From NCBI RefSeq assembly GCF_018687495.1, contig NZ_CP061293.1, forward strand, positions 930,001-994,000: DNA of 64,000 nucleotides, given 5' to 3'. The DNA is from Polynucleobacter sp. MWH-Svant-W18 (lineage in GTDB: Bacteria > Pseudomonadota > Gammaproteobacteria > Burkholderiales > Burkholderiaceae). A program made the position numbers and the translations under genes. Below, piece after piece: positions 35,631 through 45,643 of the stretch. Numbering within the stretch: the first letter of the stretch is position 1; each line of letters starts with the position of its first letter. The notes under the pieces were generated by a model, which searched no databases, was not told the DNA's origin, and was given only the letters and a program-made list of their open reading frames with translations.

Positions 35631-36722
35631 TTAGATCGCAGCAGCAATCGCCTTACCTAAATCATCCGTCTTGGCATTGCCACCCAAATCTGGGGTTAAT
35701 GGAGCTTGTCCTGGGCCTGAGGCAAGTACTTTCTCGATGGCTGTAAAAATTGCCTTGCCTGCCTCTGGATAACCAAGATGATCTAGCATCATCGCCCCAC
35801 TCCAAATTTGGCCAATGGGATTAGCAATCATCTTGCCGTAAATATCCGGTGCGGAACCATGAACTGGCTCAAACAATGATGGGAACTTCCCTTCTGGGTT
35901 AATACTTCCGGATGGTGCCACTGCAATCGTACCAGTGCATGCTGGACCCAAGTCCGACAGAATGTCGCCAAAAAGATTGCTAGCAACCACTACATCGAAG
36001 CGATCTGGATTCATGACAAAGTGAGCGGCCAAAATATCAATGTGATATTTATCGGTTCGCACATCAGAAAATTTCTTTGACATCGCCTCAACACGCTCAT
36101 CCCAATATGGCATTGTTATTGCAATACCATTTGATTTGGTTGCTGATGTGAGATGCTTCTTTGGACGGCTTTGAGCTAAATCAAAGGCGTATTTCAGGAT
36201 TCGGTCGACGCCGTGTCTGGTAAATACAGACTCCTGGACAACAAACTCACGGTCTGTGTCTGGGAACATCTTGCCGCCAACGCTGGAGTATTCGCCTTCG
36301 GTATTTTCACGTACCACGAAAAAATCGATATCTCCAGGCTTACGATTGGCTAGTGGGCAAGGTACACCAGGTAATAGGCGTACAGGACGTAAGTTGACAT
36401 ATTGGTCAAAGCCACGGCGGAACTGAATCAAGCTACCCCAAAGCGATACATGATCAGGCAAGATATTGGGCATACCCACTGCGCCAAAAAAGATGGCATC
36501 GTACTTCATCAAAGTATCAAACCAATCATCCGGCATCATCTTGCCATGTTTTAAATAGTAGTCGCAGCTTGCAAAATCAAAATGATCGAACTGTATACCT
36601 AAATTAAATTTGCGATTGGCTGCCTCTAGTGCGCGGACACCCTCAGGCATCACTTCTTTTCCGATACCATCGCCTGGAATAACGGCAATTTTTGGATTCT
36701 TAAAGATTTTTTTTGCGTTCAT
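35631..36722 (-). CDS. Tartrate/D-malate dehydrogenase-like enzyme (TtuC/DmlA family)
   Basis: NAD-dependent beta-decarboxylating dehydrogenase, 363 aa, of the isocitrate/isopropylmalate dehydrogenase superfamily. It has IAVIPGDGIGKEVMPE, HVSLWGSLIQFRRGFDQYVNLRPVRLLPG, the VRENTEGEYSSVGG loop, the metal site NLFGDILSDLGPACTGTIAVAPSGSIN, and FEPVHGSAPDIYGK. The LWGS...FDQYVNLRP block is typical of tartrate dehydrogenase and D-malate dehydrogenase rather than LeuB. It is last in a minus-strand run beginning at 39621 and converges with dnaQ. Confidence 0.9.
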   Translation of the reverse strand: MNAKKIFKNPKIAVIPGDGIGKEVMPEGVRALEAANRKFNLGIQFDHFDFASCDYYLKHGKMMPDDWFDTLMKYDAIFFGAVGMPNILPDHVSLWGSLIQFRRGFDQYVNLRPVRLLPGVPCPLANRKPGDIDFFVVRENTEGEYSSVGGKMFPDTDREFVVQESVFTRHGVDRILKYAFDLAQSRPKKHLTSATKSNGIAITMPYWDERVEAMSKKFSDVRTDKYHIDILAAHFVMNPDRFDVVVASNLFGDILSDLGPACTGTIAVAPSGSINPEGKFPSLFEPVHGSAPDIYGKMIANPIGQIWSGAMMLDHLGYPEAGKAIFTAIEKVLASGPGQAPLTPDLGGNAKTDDLGKAIAAAI

Positions 36723-36763
36723 AGTTTTATGTCTCGAAAAAATAATGTTTCTAATTAAATGTA

Positions 36764-37423
36764 TTAACTAATCGCTCGACGAATATCATCTGTAGTTTTG
36801 CTGCCCTTGCCAACAGACTCACTATCGTGATTGCTCGTATTTTCAATAGTCTCCAGCGCCGCCTCTTCCATCCTAATATTATCCTTCGGACAAATCGGCG
36901 CGCCATAACTCGCCCACTTCTTTAGTAAAGTGACCTCATAACCACATTGACCGCACTTAGCTTTACTTCTGCTTGCATTGCTCGGTCTTGGTGGAGGAAA
37001 AACAATAGCCTGATGTGGATAAGGACCCAGCTCCTGACTAATCATCATCAGCTTCACAGTCAATTCTTCGGTAGCATGCGCCATCCTAGCTGGCCCCTCA
37101 AGGCCGACTGTTTGTGCAATCCCCTTGAAATCCTCTCCATGACCACTAAAGCAGTCATCTACAGCATGGCAGAGTTCATGCACCAAGGTATCCAATAATT
37201 GAACGGGATCATCTAACTTAGGAGAAATAAAAATCTCATTCACCCCTCCGCCTGAACGCTCACGAGGCCAACATTGACCTAAGGTCGTGCGAGGACTGCT
37301 GGAGGCAGGAAACCCGCAAGAGACTCTCACTGGCGGTATGGCGTACCCTGCTTTAGAAAACACGGGTTCAAGATGCTTAACAGCATCCTCAAGCCATGCT
37401 TCTCGTACTGAATGTTGCTTCAT
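36764..37423 (-). CDS. SprT-like zinc-dependent protein
   Basis: A 219-aa cytosolic protein with the zincin motif HELCHAVDDCFSGHGEDF (about 85-103) and a C-terminal zinc ribbon (KCGQCGYEVTLLKKWASYGAPICPKDN). SprT-like domains are found in DNA-protein crosslink proteases of the Spartan type. Bacterial members are of uncertain function. The C-terminal 40 residues are acidic and variable. It lies between the Bug receptor and the dehydrogenase on the same strand; the relationship is unclear. Confidence 0.85.
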   Translation of the reverse strand: MKQHSVREAWLEDAVKHLEPVFSKAGYAIPPVRVSCGFPASSSPRTTLGQCWPRERSGGGVNEIFISPKLDDPVQLLDTLVHELCHAVDDCFSGHGEDFKGIAQTVGLEGPARMAHATEELTVKLMMISQELGPYPHQAIVFPPPRPSNASRSKAKCGQCGYEVTLLKKWASYGAPICPKDNIRMEEAALETIENTSNHDSESVGKGSKTTDDIRRAIS

Positions 37424-37501
37424 ATTGTGTTAACTATCTAATCGAAAAAACGTAAATATCGATGATACGACAGCGACTCCTGGGCTTTGCTTGACCAGAA
37501 C

Positions 37502-38479
37502 TTAATCCAAAGTGATGTGCGCGGCTTTGATTGCTTTGCTCCAATAGGGCAACTCTTTCTTTAGTAAAGCATCTGTTGCTGTGGGATTGAGATAGCGTAG
37601 TTCCACGCCAGCAGCATCTGCACGCTCCTTCACTTCTGGGAGCCCCAAACTTTGCTTCACGGAGTCCGTTAACTTGGCAATAACCCGGGCTGGAGTTCCT
37701 GCGGGGGCATACAAAGCTACCCAGGACTCCAATTGAAATGTGGGTAAACCAGCCTCTATGGTAGTGGGTACATTTGGCATGCCTGGATGACGAGTTTTAC
37801 CAGTAACAGCTAAACCTTTGAGTTTGCCGCTTTGGATATGCTGCATCAGCGAAGGTGGCGTGGAGATAAATACTTGAACTTGACCAGCAAGGACATCCTG
37901 GATCGCTGCACCAGATCCTTTGTATGGCACATGGACCATATCAACCCCAGTGGTTTGTTTAAAGATTTCAGTACCAACATGGGAGACAGAACCATTACCT
38001 TGGGACGCGTAATTTAACTTGCCGGGATTGGCTTTTGCGTAAGCAATAAACTCAGTTAGGTTATTGACTGGCACGGATGGATGCACTGCAATCACATTCG
38101 TAGAGACTGTTAATAAAGCCACTGGTGAAAAATCTTTAATTGGATCCCAGGGCAATTTATCCATTAATGCTGGATTACCTACGTGATAGCCAGAATAGGA
38201 AATCAACAAGGTATAGCCATCTGGCTTGGCTTTAGCAACATACTGATAAGCAGTATTTCCACTAGCACCAGGTTTATTGTCCACAATCACGGGCTGCCCA
38301 ATCACACGACTGAATGGTTCACTTAAGAGTCGCGCAGAAGTATCTACCAGGCCCCCAGGAGGATTGGGAACCACCAAGGTAATCGGACGATCCGGAAAGG
38401 TTTGCGCCATACCCAGCTGAGCTGCAAGCGTTACAGTAAGCGCTACTAAGGTATTGCGAAATAAACATGGGTATGTCAT
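37502..38479 (-). CDS. Bug-family tripartite tricarboxylate transporter substrate-binding protein
   Basis: A periplasmic solute receptor of 325 aa with a signal peptide (about 1-25, cleavage after GMAQ) and the Bug/TctC features PDRPITLVVPNPPGG, VDNKPGASGN, VPYKGSGAAIQDVLAGQVQV and VPTTIEAGLPTFQLESWVALYAPAGTPARVI. Such receptors are greatly expanded in Burkholderiales and often bind carboxylates; the ligand is unknown. I start at ATG 38479, 8 bases after GGAG. No TctAB membrane genes are next to it, so it is an orphan receptor here. Confidence 0.92.
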   Translation of the reverse strand: MTYPCLFRNTLVALTVTLAAQLGMAQTFPDRPITLVVPNPPGGLVDTSARLLSEPFSRVIGQPVIVDNKPGASGNTAYQYVAKAKPDGYTLLISYSGYHVGNPALMDKLPWDPIKDFSPVALLTVSTNVIAVHPSVPVNNLTEFIAYAKANPGKLNYASQGNGSVSHVGTEIFKQTTGVDMVHVPYKGSGAAIQDVLAGQVQVFISTPPSLMQHIQSGKLKGLAVTGKTRHPGMPNVPTTIEAGLPTFQLESWVALYAPAGTPARVIAKLTDSVKQSLGLPEVKERADAAGVELRYLNPTATDALLKKELPYWSKAIKAAHITLD

Positions 38480-38499
38480 TGATGTCTCCACAAGTCTTT

Positions 38500-39621
38500 T
38501 TATCGTTGCCCAACCTTCACGCTACCAAACACAGCCTGAGCTTCTCGCGGTAAACAACGCCAATAGCGCTCATTGGCCACGACCTTGCCATCCAAGGCTG
38601 CAGCAGCTTCCCAAGCCCAGCGGGGTTTATATAAAAATGCTCTAGCCAGGGCAATTAAATCTGCATCCCCATCTTGCAAAATTGCTTCTGCCTCATGTGG
38701 ATCAGTAATGAGACCTACCGTCATCGTTGGTAAGCCAGATTGCTCTTTGACAACTTTTGCAAAAGGAACCTGATATCGAGGGCCTAACTGAATGCTTTGT
38801 TTTGGTGAAATGCCGCCTGAAGAAATATGCACAAAATTGCAACCCAAGGGTTTTAATTGCTGGGCAAAATTGGCTGTCTCTTCTGGAGTCCATCCACCTT
38901 CTAACCAATCACTAGCTGAAATCCGAATACCCAATACCCCTTGATAAGCAGCCCTCACAGCGGCAAATAATTCCAAAGGAAACCGAATGCGGTTTTCAAA
39001 AGAGCCTCCGTATTCATCCTGACGTTGGTTGGAGATGGGCGATAAAAATTGATGTAAGAGGTAGCCGTGGGCGCCATGCAGTTCAATACCATCTACGCCG
39101 ATACGCTGAGCTCGCTCTGCTGCCATCACAAAATCAGCAATAAGCTGTTTGAGTTCTGCCTTAGAAAGTTCATGCGGCAAACGTTCGCCTTCAAGTTGAG
39201 CAATTGCTGAGGGTGCGACCATTTGCCAACCGCCTTGATCCTGTGCAAGGAGTTGTCCGCCATTCCAGGGAGTAGCACTCGAAGCTTTGCGCCCTGCATG
39301 CGCTAATTGAATGAAGACTGGTGTTGCAGGTGCCAACGCTCTCGCACGACCCAACTTATCTTTCAATGCAGCCTCAGTGCGATCATCCCAAAGCCCCAGA
39401 CAGGCTGGAGTAATTCTGCCCTCTGGGGTCACTCCGGTAGCTTCAATAATGAACAGGCCAGCGCCACCATTCAGTAAATTACCCCAGTGCATGAGATGCC
39501 AGTCCGTTGCCTCGCCATTGACGGCGGAATATTGGCACATGGGAGCCACCACAATCCGATTAGCCAACTCCAGGGGGCCACGTAGGGAATTAAGGGTGTA
39601 ACTTGAAAACAGGAGACTCAT
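38500..39621 (-). CDS. Old Yellow Enzyme-family NADH:flavin oxidoreductase (NamA/YqjM-like)
   Basis: FMN-dependent ene-reductase, 373 aa, TIM-barrel. It shows NRIVVAPMCQYSA (FMN/C26-type active site), HWGNLLNGGAGLFIIEATGV, QLAHAGRKAS, GVDGIELHGAHGYLLHQFLSP and NRIRFPLELFAAVR, with the late ALARAFLYKPRW helix. It reduces activated C=C bonds; the physiological substrate is unknown. I chose ATG 39621, after AAGG, instead of the in-frame start 30 bases upstream. It is the first gene of the minus-strand run ending at 35631. Confidence 0.92.
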   Translation of the reverse strand: MSLLFSSYTLNSLRGPLELANRIVVAPMCQYSAVNGEATDWHLMHWGNLLNGGAGLFIIEATGVTPEGRITPACLGLWDDRTEAALKDKLGRARALAPATPVFIQLAHAGRKASSATPWNGGQLLAQDQGGWQMVAPSAIAQLEGERLPHELSKAELKQLIADFVMAAERAQRIGVDGIELHGAHGYLLHQFLSPISNQRQDEYGGSFENRIRFPLELFAAVRAAYQGVLGIRISASDWLEGGWTPEETANFAQQLKPLGCNFVHISSGGISPKQSIQLGPRYQVPFAKVVKEQSGLPTMTVGLITDPHEAEAILQDGDADLIALARAFLYKPRWAWEAAAALDGKVVANERYWRCLPREAQAVFGSVKVGQR

Positions 39622-39784
39622 GGGGTGCCTTATAAAGCCAAAAAGGGTCAAAATAGACGAAAATTACCGTAAAGCGATAGAATACTTAAAAAGCAGAATA
39701 TACGAGACAGTGAAGTCCTGCCGGCTAAATTGCCCCAGGGCTTTATTTATCCAAAAACCCCTAAATTACCCTAAATAAGAGACT

Positions 39785-41305
39785 ATGAACGCACCTCAAG
39801 CCTTTGAATCCACCGTAGATGTCGGCCACTATATTGGCGGCAACATCGTTAACCCCAAGGATGGGCGCTTTGCTGACGTATACAACCCCACCAAAGGAAT
39901 AGTAGCCCGTAAAGTGGCTCTGGCTAGCCGTGCTGAAGTCGATGCTGTTGTTGCTGTTGCTCAAAAGGCTTTCGAGTCCTGGAGTCAGACCAGCCCACTA
40001 CGTCGCGCACGCATTCTCTTTAAGTACCTTGAATTACTGAACGCCAATCGCGATGAATTGGCTGCCATGATTACTGCAGAGCATGGGAAGGTTTTTACCG
40101 ATGCTCAAGGTGAAGTCACTCGTGGAATTGAGATTTTAGAATTTGCTACTGGCATCCCTGAATTACTGAAAGGCGACTACAGCGAGCAAGTTTCAACAGG
40201 TATCGATAACTGGGTTATGCGCCAACCGCTTGGAGTGGTGGCTGGCATCACTCCATTTAACTTTCCAGTCATGGTTCCAATGTGGATGTTCCCTGTAGCA
40301 ATTGCTTGTGGTAACACCTTTATCCTCAAACCAAGCCCAACAGACCCATCTGCATCTCTTTTCATGGCCAAGCTCTTGAAAGAGGCTGGTTTACCAGATG
40401 GCGTATTTAACGTTGTTCAAGGCGATAAAGAAGCAGTAGATGCTTTGATTGAAAACCCAGATGTGAAAGCGGTCAGCTTTGTTGGCTCGACTCCAATCGC
40501 TAACTATATTTATGAGCGCTGCGCTCACTTTGGTAAGCGTTCCCAGGCATTGGGTGGCGCTAAGAACCACATGGTCATCATGCCTGATGCCGATATTGAT
40601 AAAGCAATCGATGCATTAATCGGCGCTGCTTACGGCTCAGCTGGAGAGCGTTGCATGGCAATTTCAGTAGCAGTATTGGTAGGAGATGTTGCCGAAAAAA
40701 TCATGCCAAAACTGATTGAACGCACCAAGACCCTCAAGGTTAAGGATGGTATGGAGCTTGATGCTGAGATGGGCCCGATCGTTTCCAAAGCTGCGCTTGA
40801 GCGCATTACTGGCTACATTGAGAGTGGCTTAGCTTCTGGAGCAAAGCTCTTAGTGGATGGCCGTGGCTTGAAAGTACCGGGCAATGAGAACGGCTTCTTT
40901 ATCGGTGGCACTCTGTTTGATAACGTCAAGCCTGATATGAAAATTTACCTTGAAGAAATCTTCGGGCCTGTTCTGTCATGCTTGCGTGTGGCTAACTTTA
41001 CCGACGCCCTGAATCTCGTCAATTCTTGTGAGTTTGGCAATGGTGTTGCCTGCTTTACTAGTGATGGGAATATTGCCCGAGAATTTGCTCGTCGTGTTCA
41101 AGTGGGCATGGTTGGCATTAACGTTCCTATTCCGGTCCCGATGGCTTGGCATGGCTTTGGCGGTTGGAAGAAATCCATCTTTGGCGACATGCATGCTTAT
41201 GGCAAAGAAGGTGTTCGCTTCTACACCAAACAAAAGAGTGTGATGCAGCGCTGGCCTGAGAGCATTGCCAAGGGTGCTGAGTTTGTGATGCCTACCTCAA
41301 AATAA
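39785..41305 (+). CDS. mmsA: Methylmalonate-semialdehyde dehydrogenase (CoA-acylating)
   Basis: Oxidises methylmalonate or malonate semialdehyde to propionyl- or acetyl-CoA in valine and beta-alanine breakdown. The 506-aa aldehyde dehydrogenase has [60 protein letters not shown] and the nucleophile Cys in [14 protein letters not shown]; the catalytic Glu of other ALDHs is replaced by Asn in LGGAKNH as in MmsA. MmsA yields propionyl-CoA and PrpE also makes it, so both could feed propionate metabolism. Strong terminator follows. Confidence 0.94.
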   Translation: MNAPQAFESTVDVGHYIGGNIVNPKDGRFADVYNPTKGIVARKVALASRAEVDAVVAVAQKAFESWSQTSPLRRARILFKYLELLNANRDELAAMITAEHGKVFTDAQGEVTRGIEILEFATGIPELLKGDYSEQVSTGIDNWVMRQPLGVVAGITPFNFPVMVPMWMFPVAIACGNTFILKPSPTDPSASLFMAKLLKEAGLPDGVFNVVQGDKEAVDALIENPDVKAVSFVGSTPIANYIYERCAHFGKRSQALGGAKNHMVIMPDADIDKAIDALIGAAYGSAGERCMAISVAVLVGDVAEKIMPKLIERTKTLKVKDGMELDAEMGPIVSKAALERITGYIESGLASGAKLLVDGRGLKVPGNENGFFIGGTLFDNVKPDMKIYLEEIFGPVLSCLRVANFTDALNLVNSCEFGNGVACFTSDGNIAREFARRVQVGMVGINVPIPVPMAWHGFGGWKKSIFGDMHAYGKEGVRFYTKQKSVMQRWPESIAKGAEFVMPTSK

Positions 41306-41323
41306 ACTCTAGACTTTAGAGTC

Positions 41324-41357
41324 AAAAAAATAGCGATCTCCGGATCGCTATTTTTTT
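41324..41357 (+). terminator. Perfect 15-bp bidirectional terminator after mmsA
   Basis: AAAAAAATAGCGATC pairs with GATCGCTATTTTTTT around TCCG. It has T-runs in both directions and ends 17 bases before the stop of the convergent DUF1178 gene. Confidence 0.92.
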
Positions 41358-41373
41358 ATCTTGCTTACTCTGA

Positions 41374-41859
41374 CTACTGAAGCGTATTTTTAAGAACCGG
41401 AATCATGGGCATGGCCAATACGTCAATGCCCTCTTCCCGCAAAGCCTCTGCCTCATCAAGAGTAGTCTGCCCCCGAATGCTACGCTCTGGGGACTCTTTA
41501 TAGTGAATCTTTCTAGCTTCTTCTGCAAATGAAGCGCCAACATCCTCTGAACGACCCATCAACTCCCTCATGCCTTTTAGAAACGCTGCCTGCACCTGAG
41601 CTTCAAGATGAGTATGGTCAGCACCAGTTAGGGCCACCACTTCACCGCTTAAGTGACCGGTATCAGCTTGGGCAACCGTTAACTCAGTAGAGGATGATTT
41701 AGCAATATGGGGAGCAGAAGGCATGCGGGTGATTTCAGTACTATCGCACACTGGGCACGCAAGCATTCCTTTGCCCTGCTGGGCAACACAATCTTCTTCA
41801 GAGGCAAACCACCCTTCAAAATGATGATCCAAAGGGCAAGCGAGGTTATAAACTTTCAT
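41374..41859 (-). CDS. DUF1178 family protein with an N-terminal zinc ribbon
   Basis: A 161-aa soluble protein beginning MKVYNLACPLDHHFEGWFAS and carrying CPLDH...CPVC cysteine pairs, which look like a zinc ribbon; the rest is acidic and helical, with GRSEDVGASFAEEARKIHY. This matches the DUF1178 profile known from alpha- and betaproteobacteria. The function is not established. It follows the Nudix gene on the same strand by 65 bases. Confidence 0.85.
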   Translation of the reverse strand: MKVYNLACPLDHHFEGWFASEEDCVAQQGKGMLACPVCDSTEITRMPSAPHIAKSSSTELTVAQADTGHLSGEVVALTGADHTHLEAQVQAAFLKGMRELMGRSEDVGASFAEEARKIHYKESPERSIRGQTTLDEAEALREEGIDVLAMPMIPVLKNTLQ

Positions 41860-41924
41860 AAAACCTATATAGGGGCAAAAGTACTAAATTCAATACCCCC
41901 ATTTTAATCGGGTTTATAGCTCAG

Positions 41925-42524
41925 CTATTCAATTGGGCTTGGGCTCACTAAGCCACGGCGGTAGCGGTCAAGCCAGTACACTGAAATCGTCGTTTTGACG
42001 TCTGTAATCTCCCCAGACTCCACCCACTCAATGAGCCTCTCTAAAGGTGCTGCAAAGACGTCTAAAAACTCCTCTTCATCTAATTTGCTAGCCCCAGGCA
42101 CTAAACCTTCAGCCAGATAGATATCAATAAATTCAGTGGAATACGAGATGACTGGATGGATGCGACGGATAAAGCTCCACTTTTTTGCTGAGTAACCCGT
42201 TTCTTCTTCTAGCTCACGCTTCGCACAAAACAATGGTGCTTCATTAGGATCCAATTTACCTGCCGGAATCTCAATACAAGTTTTGGCAATGGGATAGCGA
42301 TATTGGCGTTCTAAAAGAACTCGGCCATCGTCCAAGACCGCAACAATTGCAACAGCTCCCGGATGCGTTAGATACTCCCGAATAGCCTCCTGACCATCCG
42401 GCAATGAAACAGTGTCACGCTTCATTTGCAAAAAGATACCGCCGTAGATATCCTCCCCAGAAATACGATCTTCGCGTAAGTGCTGGTCGCCGCCTGGTAA
42501 GTCTTCAAATGATTTTTCAGTCAT
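41925..42524 (-). CDS. Nudix hydrolase, ADP-ribose pyrophosphatase-like
   Basis: A 199-aa protein with a full Nudix box: GKLDPNEAPLFCAKRELEEETGY (Gx5Ex7REUxEExGU), preceded by the strand VLLERQYRYPIAKTCIEIPAG. The R-QYR-P-E-PAG block is that of ADP-ribose diphosphatases (NudF/YffH type). It would clear ADP-ribose or related nucleotide sugars. It lies just downstream of, and apart from, the nuo operon. Confidence 0.88.
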   Translation of the reverse strand: MTEKSFEDLPGGDQHLREDRISGEDIYGGIFLQMKRDTVSLPDGQEAIREYLTHPGAVAIVAVLDDGRVLLERQYRYPIAKTCIEIPAGKLDPNEAPLFCAKRELEEETGYSAKKWSFIRRIHPVISYSTEFIDIYLAEGLVPGASKLDEEEFLDVFAAPLERLIEWVESGEITDVKTTISVYWLDRYRRGLVSPSPIE

Positions 42525-42595
42525 AGCTAGATACCTTCATGCAAAAGAGTTTCCCCATCATACAAAACTTCAATGTCCATTGCGTGTGCCACAAA

Positions 42596-42626
42596 CAATA
42601 AAGGCTCCAGTCAGGAGCCTTTATTG
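42596..42626 (-). terminator. Terminator at the end of the nuo operon
   Basis: CAATAAAGGCTCC pairs perfectly with GGAGCCTTTATTG (13 bp, 5-base loop), 17 bases after the nuoN stop on the minus strand. The tail reads TTTGTGG. Confidence 0.85.
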
Positions 42627-42642
42627 GTCAATTAAATGAATC

Positions 42643-44142
42643 TTAGGACCCTAATAGAGTCCGACGCATTGCATCCAAACATAAACCCATCAAGCTAGAA
42701 GGCACTATGCCAAGCACTAGTACCAAGATTGCATTCAATCCCAATATTCCTCTAGCGGCTCCTGATCCACTGACGGTCACCTCATGCTCAGGCTCATCAA
42801 AGTACATGACCTTCACGACGCGCAAGTAATAAAACGCACCAATTAAAGAGGCAATCACCGCAATAATTGCCAAGAAGGTGTGTTCAGCATCAACTAAGGC
42901 CTCAAGAACTCCAAGCTTAGCTGCAAAACCAACGGTTGGCGGAATGCCTGCCAAGGAGAACATCATGACGAGCCCAATGAACGCGTACCAAGGATGCTTC
43001 TTATTCAAACCCTTTAGACCATCTAAAGTTTCGCAGTCATAGCCTTTGCGAGACAAAGCCATTAATAAGCCGAAAGTTCCGAGTGTTGTTAATACATAAG
43101 TAATCACATAAAACAATGAGGCGCTAAATGCATGCTCATCGAATACAGACAACATGCCCAAGAGTACAAAGCCCATTTGCGCAATAGCTGAATAGGCCAA
43201 CATACGCTTTACATTGGTTTGGGCAATCGCTGTAACGTTACCAACCACCAGCGAGAGGACAGCCAGCAGCACTAGCATTGGTTGCCAATCACCTAAGAGA
43301 GGTAATAAGGTATTGACCAATAAGCGGAACAATAATGCGAATGCAGCAAGCTTGGGAGCGGCAGCAATCATCAGGGTGACGGCCGTTGGTGCGCCTTGAT
43401 AAACATCCGGCACCCACATGTGAAATGGCACAACACCAAGCTTAAAGGCTAAGCCAGCTACGATGAATACCAAACCAAAAGCCATGACTAGATGGTTAAT
43501 TCGGGGATCAGCTACAGTTTTAAAGATTTCAATCAAATCAAGTGAGCCAGTCACACCATATAGCATCGACATGCCATAGAGCAAAAAGCCAGAAGCTAAT
43601 GCTCCCAAGATGAAATACTTAATACCGGCTTCAACACTCTTCTCCTGAGTGTGACGCATTGCTACTAGCGCATAGGTTGGCAGTGCCATTAACTCCAAAC
43701 CGAGATACAGAGTCAATAGATTGGCACCAGAAATCAATACAAATTGTCCAAGCAGTGCCAACAATGCCAGCGCAATAAAGTCAGGGCGGAATAAAGCTCG
43801 ATCTGTGAGATATTGCTTTGAGTAAATCAAAGTAACCAAGACCGCTCCACAGGAGCAGGCTTTTAGTAAATTGGATAGTGGATCTGATTGAAATAGGTCA
43901 TTCATTGCAACCAGGGTTGGATCACCTAAGCGGCCAACAAAAGCAAAAATCAAGAAAGCGAGCAGAATGATCGAGAAGAAATAAAAGAATCCAACGCCAC
44001 GTGGGGTATGGAAAATATCTTGCTCAACTCCAGGAGTAGAGGCCACTCTCTCTGGAACAAAAACGCTTACCACCAACAATAAACAAGTGGCAACCAGTAA
44101 AACAAGTTCCGGCATGATGGCGTATAGGTCGAATGCTTGCAT
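42643..44142 (-). CDS. nuoN: NADH-quinone oxidoreductase subunit N
   Basis: Antiporter-like membrane subunit of complex I, 499 aa with about 14 helices. It keeps the proton-channel residues typical of NuoN: the glutamate in [18 protein letters not shown] and lysines in [21 protein letters not shown] and [21 protein letters not shown]. Last gene of nuoA-N; 10 bases after nuoM. Confidence 0.95.
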   Translation of the reverse strand: MQAFDLYAIMPELVLLVATCLLLVVSVFVPERVASTPGVEQDIFHTPRGVGFFYFFSIILLAFLIFAFVGRLGDPTLVAMNDLFQSDPLSNLLKACSCGAVLVTLIYSKQYLTDRALFRPDFIALALLALLGQFVLISGANLLTLYLGLELMALPTYALVAMRHTQEKSVEAGIKYFILGALASGFLLYGMSMLYGVTGSLDLIEIFKTVADPRINHLVMAFGLVFIVAGLAFKLGVVPFHMWVPDVYQGAPTAVTLMIAAAPKLAAFALLFRLLVNTLLPLLGDWQPMLVLLAVLSLVVGNVTAIAQTNVKRMLAYSAIAQMGFVLLGMLSVFDEHAFSASLFYVITYVLTTLGTFGLLMALSRKGYDCETLDGLKGLNKKHPWYAFIGLVMMFSLAGIPPTVGFAAKLGVLEALVDAEHTFLAIIAVIASLIGAFYYLRVVKVMYFDEPEHEVTVSGSGAARGILGLNAILVLVLGIVPSSLMGLCLDAMRRTLLGS

Positions 44143-44152
44143 TTGCGTTTAC

Positions 44153-45619
44153 TCAGAGTTTGCTTACAGCAACATGCTGTAGCAGATTAATTACGGCTGG
44201 ATGAATGATGTCAGTAAATGGCTTTGGATAGATACCCATTCCCAGTACGCAGATGGTCAACACTGTCATCATGAAATATTCACGTGCATTGAGATCTTTT
44301 AATGCCTCAACGTGTGCATTATTGACGGCACCAAAGAACACGCGTTTTACCATCCAGAGTGAGTAAGCTGCACCGAGGATCAAGGCAGTAGCAGCCAAGA
44401 TACCAATGACAAAGTCATAGTCAACTGCAGCCAAGATCACCATAAACTCCCCCACGAAACCAGAAGTTGCAGGTAAACCGCAGTTAGCCATTGCCATCAA
44501 TACCGCAAAAGCGGTAAATGCTGGCATACGATGCACAACACCACCGTAATCTGCGATTTGGCGTGTATGCATCCGATCATATAAAACACCGATCGAGAGG
44601 AACATAGCACCAGCTACGAAGCCATGAGAAATCATTTGCACAATGCCGCCCTCAATACCAAGCGGGCTAAAGAGGAAGAAGCCGAGCGTTACAAAACCCA
44701 TATGAGCAACAGATGAGTAAGCAACCAACTTCTTCATATCTTTTTGCACTAGCGCTACTGCGCCAACATAAATCACTGCTACCAAAGAAAGGAAGATGAC
44801 AAAAGGTCCAAGGTATTGGCTAGCATCTGGGGCAATTGGTAATGAGAAACGCAAGAAGCCATAAGCTCCTAGTTTGAGCATGATGGCCGCCAAAACTACT
44901 GAGCCACCCGTTGGGGCCTCAACGTGAACGTCTGGCAACCAAGTATGCAAGGGCCACATAGGCACCTTCACAGCAAAGGCCATAAAGAATGCTGCAAATA
45001 AGAGAATTTGTTCAACAATATCTAAGCGAGCATTTTGCCAAGCCAAGATATCGAAGGTATTCGTGACGTTGTAAAGGTAAAGCATTGCAATCAAGGTCAA
45101 CAATGAACCTAACAAGGTATACAAGAAGAACTTGAAGGCGGCATAAATACGATTATGTCCACCCCAAACACCAATAATGATGTACATCGGAATCAAGGTT
45201 GCTTCAAAGAATACGTAGAACAACAAGGCGTCTAGCGCACAAAATACCCCGATCATCAATCCCGAGAGAATCATGAAGGAAGCTAGGTATTGCGAAACCT
45301 TTTTATCAATAACTTCCCAGGCGGCAATCACTACAAAAATATTAATGAAGGCAGTTAAAACAATGAACCACACTGAAATGCCGTCAATACCAAGATAGTA
45401 ATTAATGTCGTAACGCGGAATCCAGCTGAGCTTCTCTACAAACTGCATTCCTGGATTAGCAATATCAAAATGAATAACTAGGGGTAAGGTAGAAATAAAC
45501 CCAAGGATTGCGCCGATCAGCGCTAACCAGCGAACGCCTGCAGATGGCTTCTCTGACCCATAAAACAAAATAATGAGTCCGAAAACAATCGGGGTCCAGA
45601 TGGCGTAAGAAAGAGTCAT
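44153..45619 (-). CDS. nuoM: NADH-quinone oxidoreductase subunit M
   Basis: Antiporter-like proton-pumping subunit of complex I, 488 aa, about 14 helices. Conserved features are the channel glutamate region LLFYVFFEATLIPMYIIIG, VKVPMWPLHTWLPDVHVEAPT and QKDMKKLVAYSSVAHMGFV. It lies between nuoL (25 bases) and nuoN. Confidence 0.96.
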   Translation of the reverse strand: MTLSYAIWTPIVFGLIILFYGSEKPSAGVRWLALIGAILGFISTLPLVIHFDIANPGMQFVEKLSWIPRYDINYYLGIDGISVWFIVLTAFINIFVVIAAWEVIDKKVSQYLASFMILSGLMIGVFCALDALLFYVFFEATLIPMYIIIGVWGGHNRIYAAFKFFLYTLLGSLLTLIAMLYLYNVTNTFDILAWQNARLDIVEQILLFAAFFMAFAVKVPMWPLHTWLPDVHVEAPTGGSVVLAAIMLKLGAYGFLRFSLPIAPDASQYLGPFVIFLSLVAVIYVGAVALVQKDMKKLVAYSSVAHMGFVTLGFFLFSPLGIEGGIVQMISHGFVAGAMFLSIGVLYDRMHTRQIADYGGVVHRMPAFTAFAVLMAMANCGLPATSGFVGEFMVILAAVDYDFVIGILAATALILGAAYSLWMVKRVFFGAVNNAHVEALKDLNAREYFMMTVLTICVLGMGIYPKPFTDIIHPAVINLLQHVAVSKL

Positions 45620-45643
45620 AGTGGCTACTTAAGTAACAAAGGC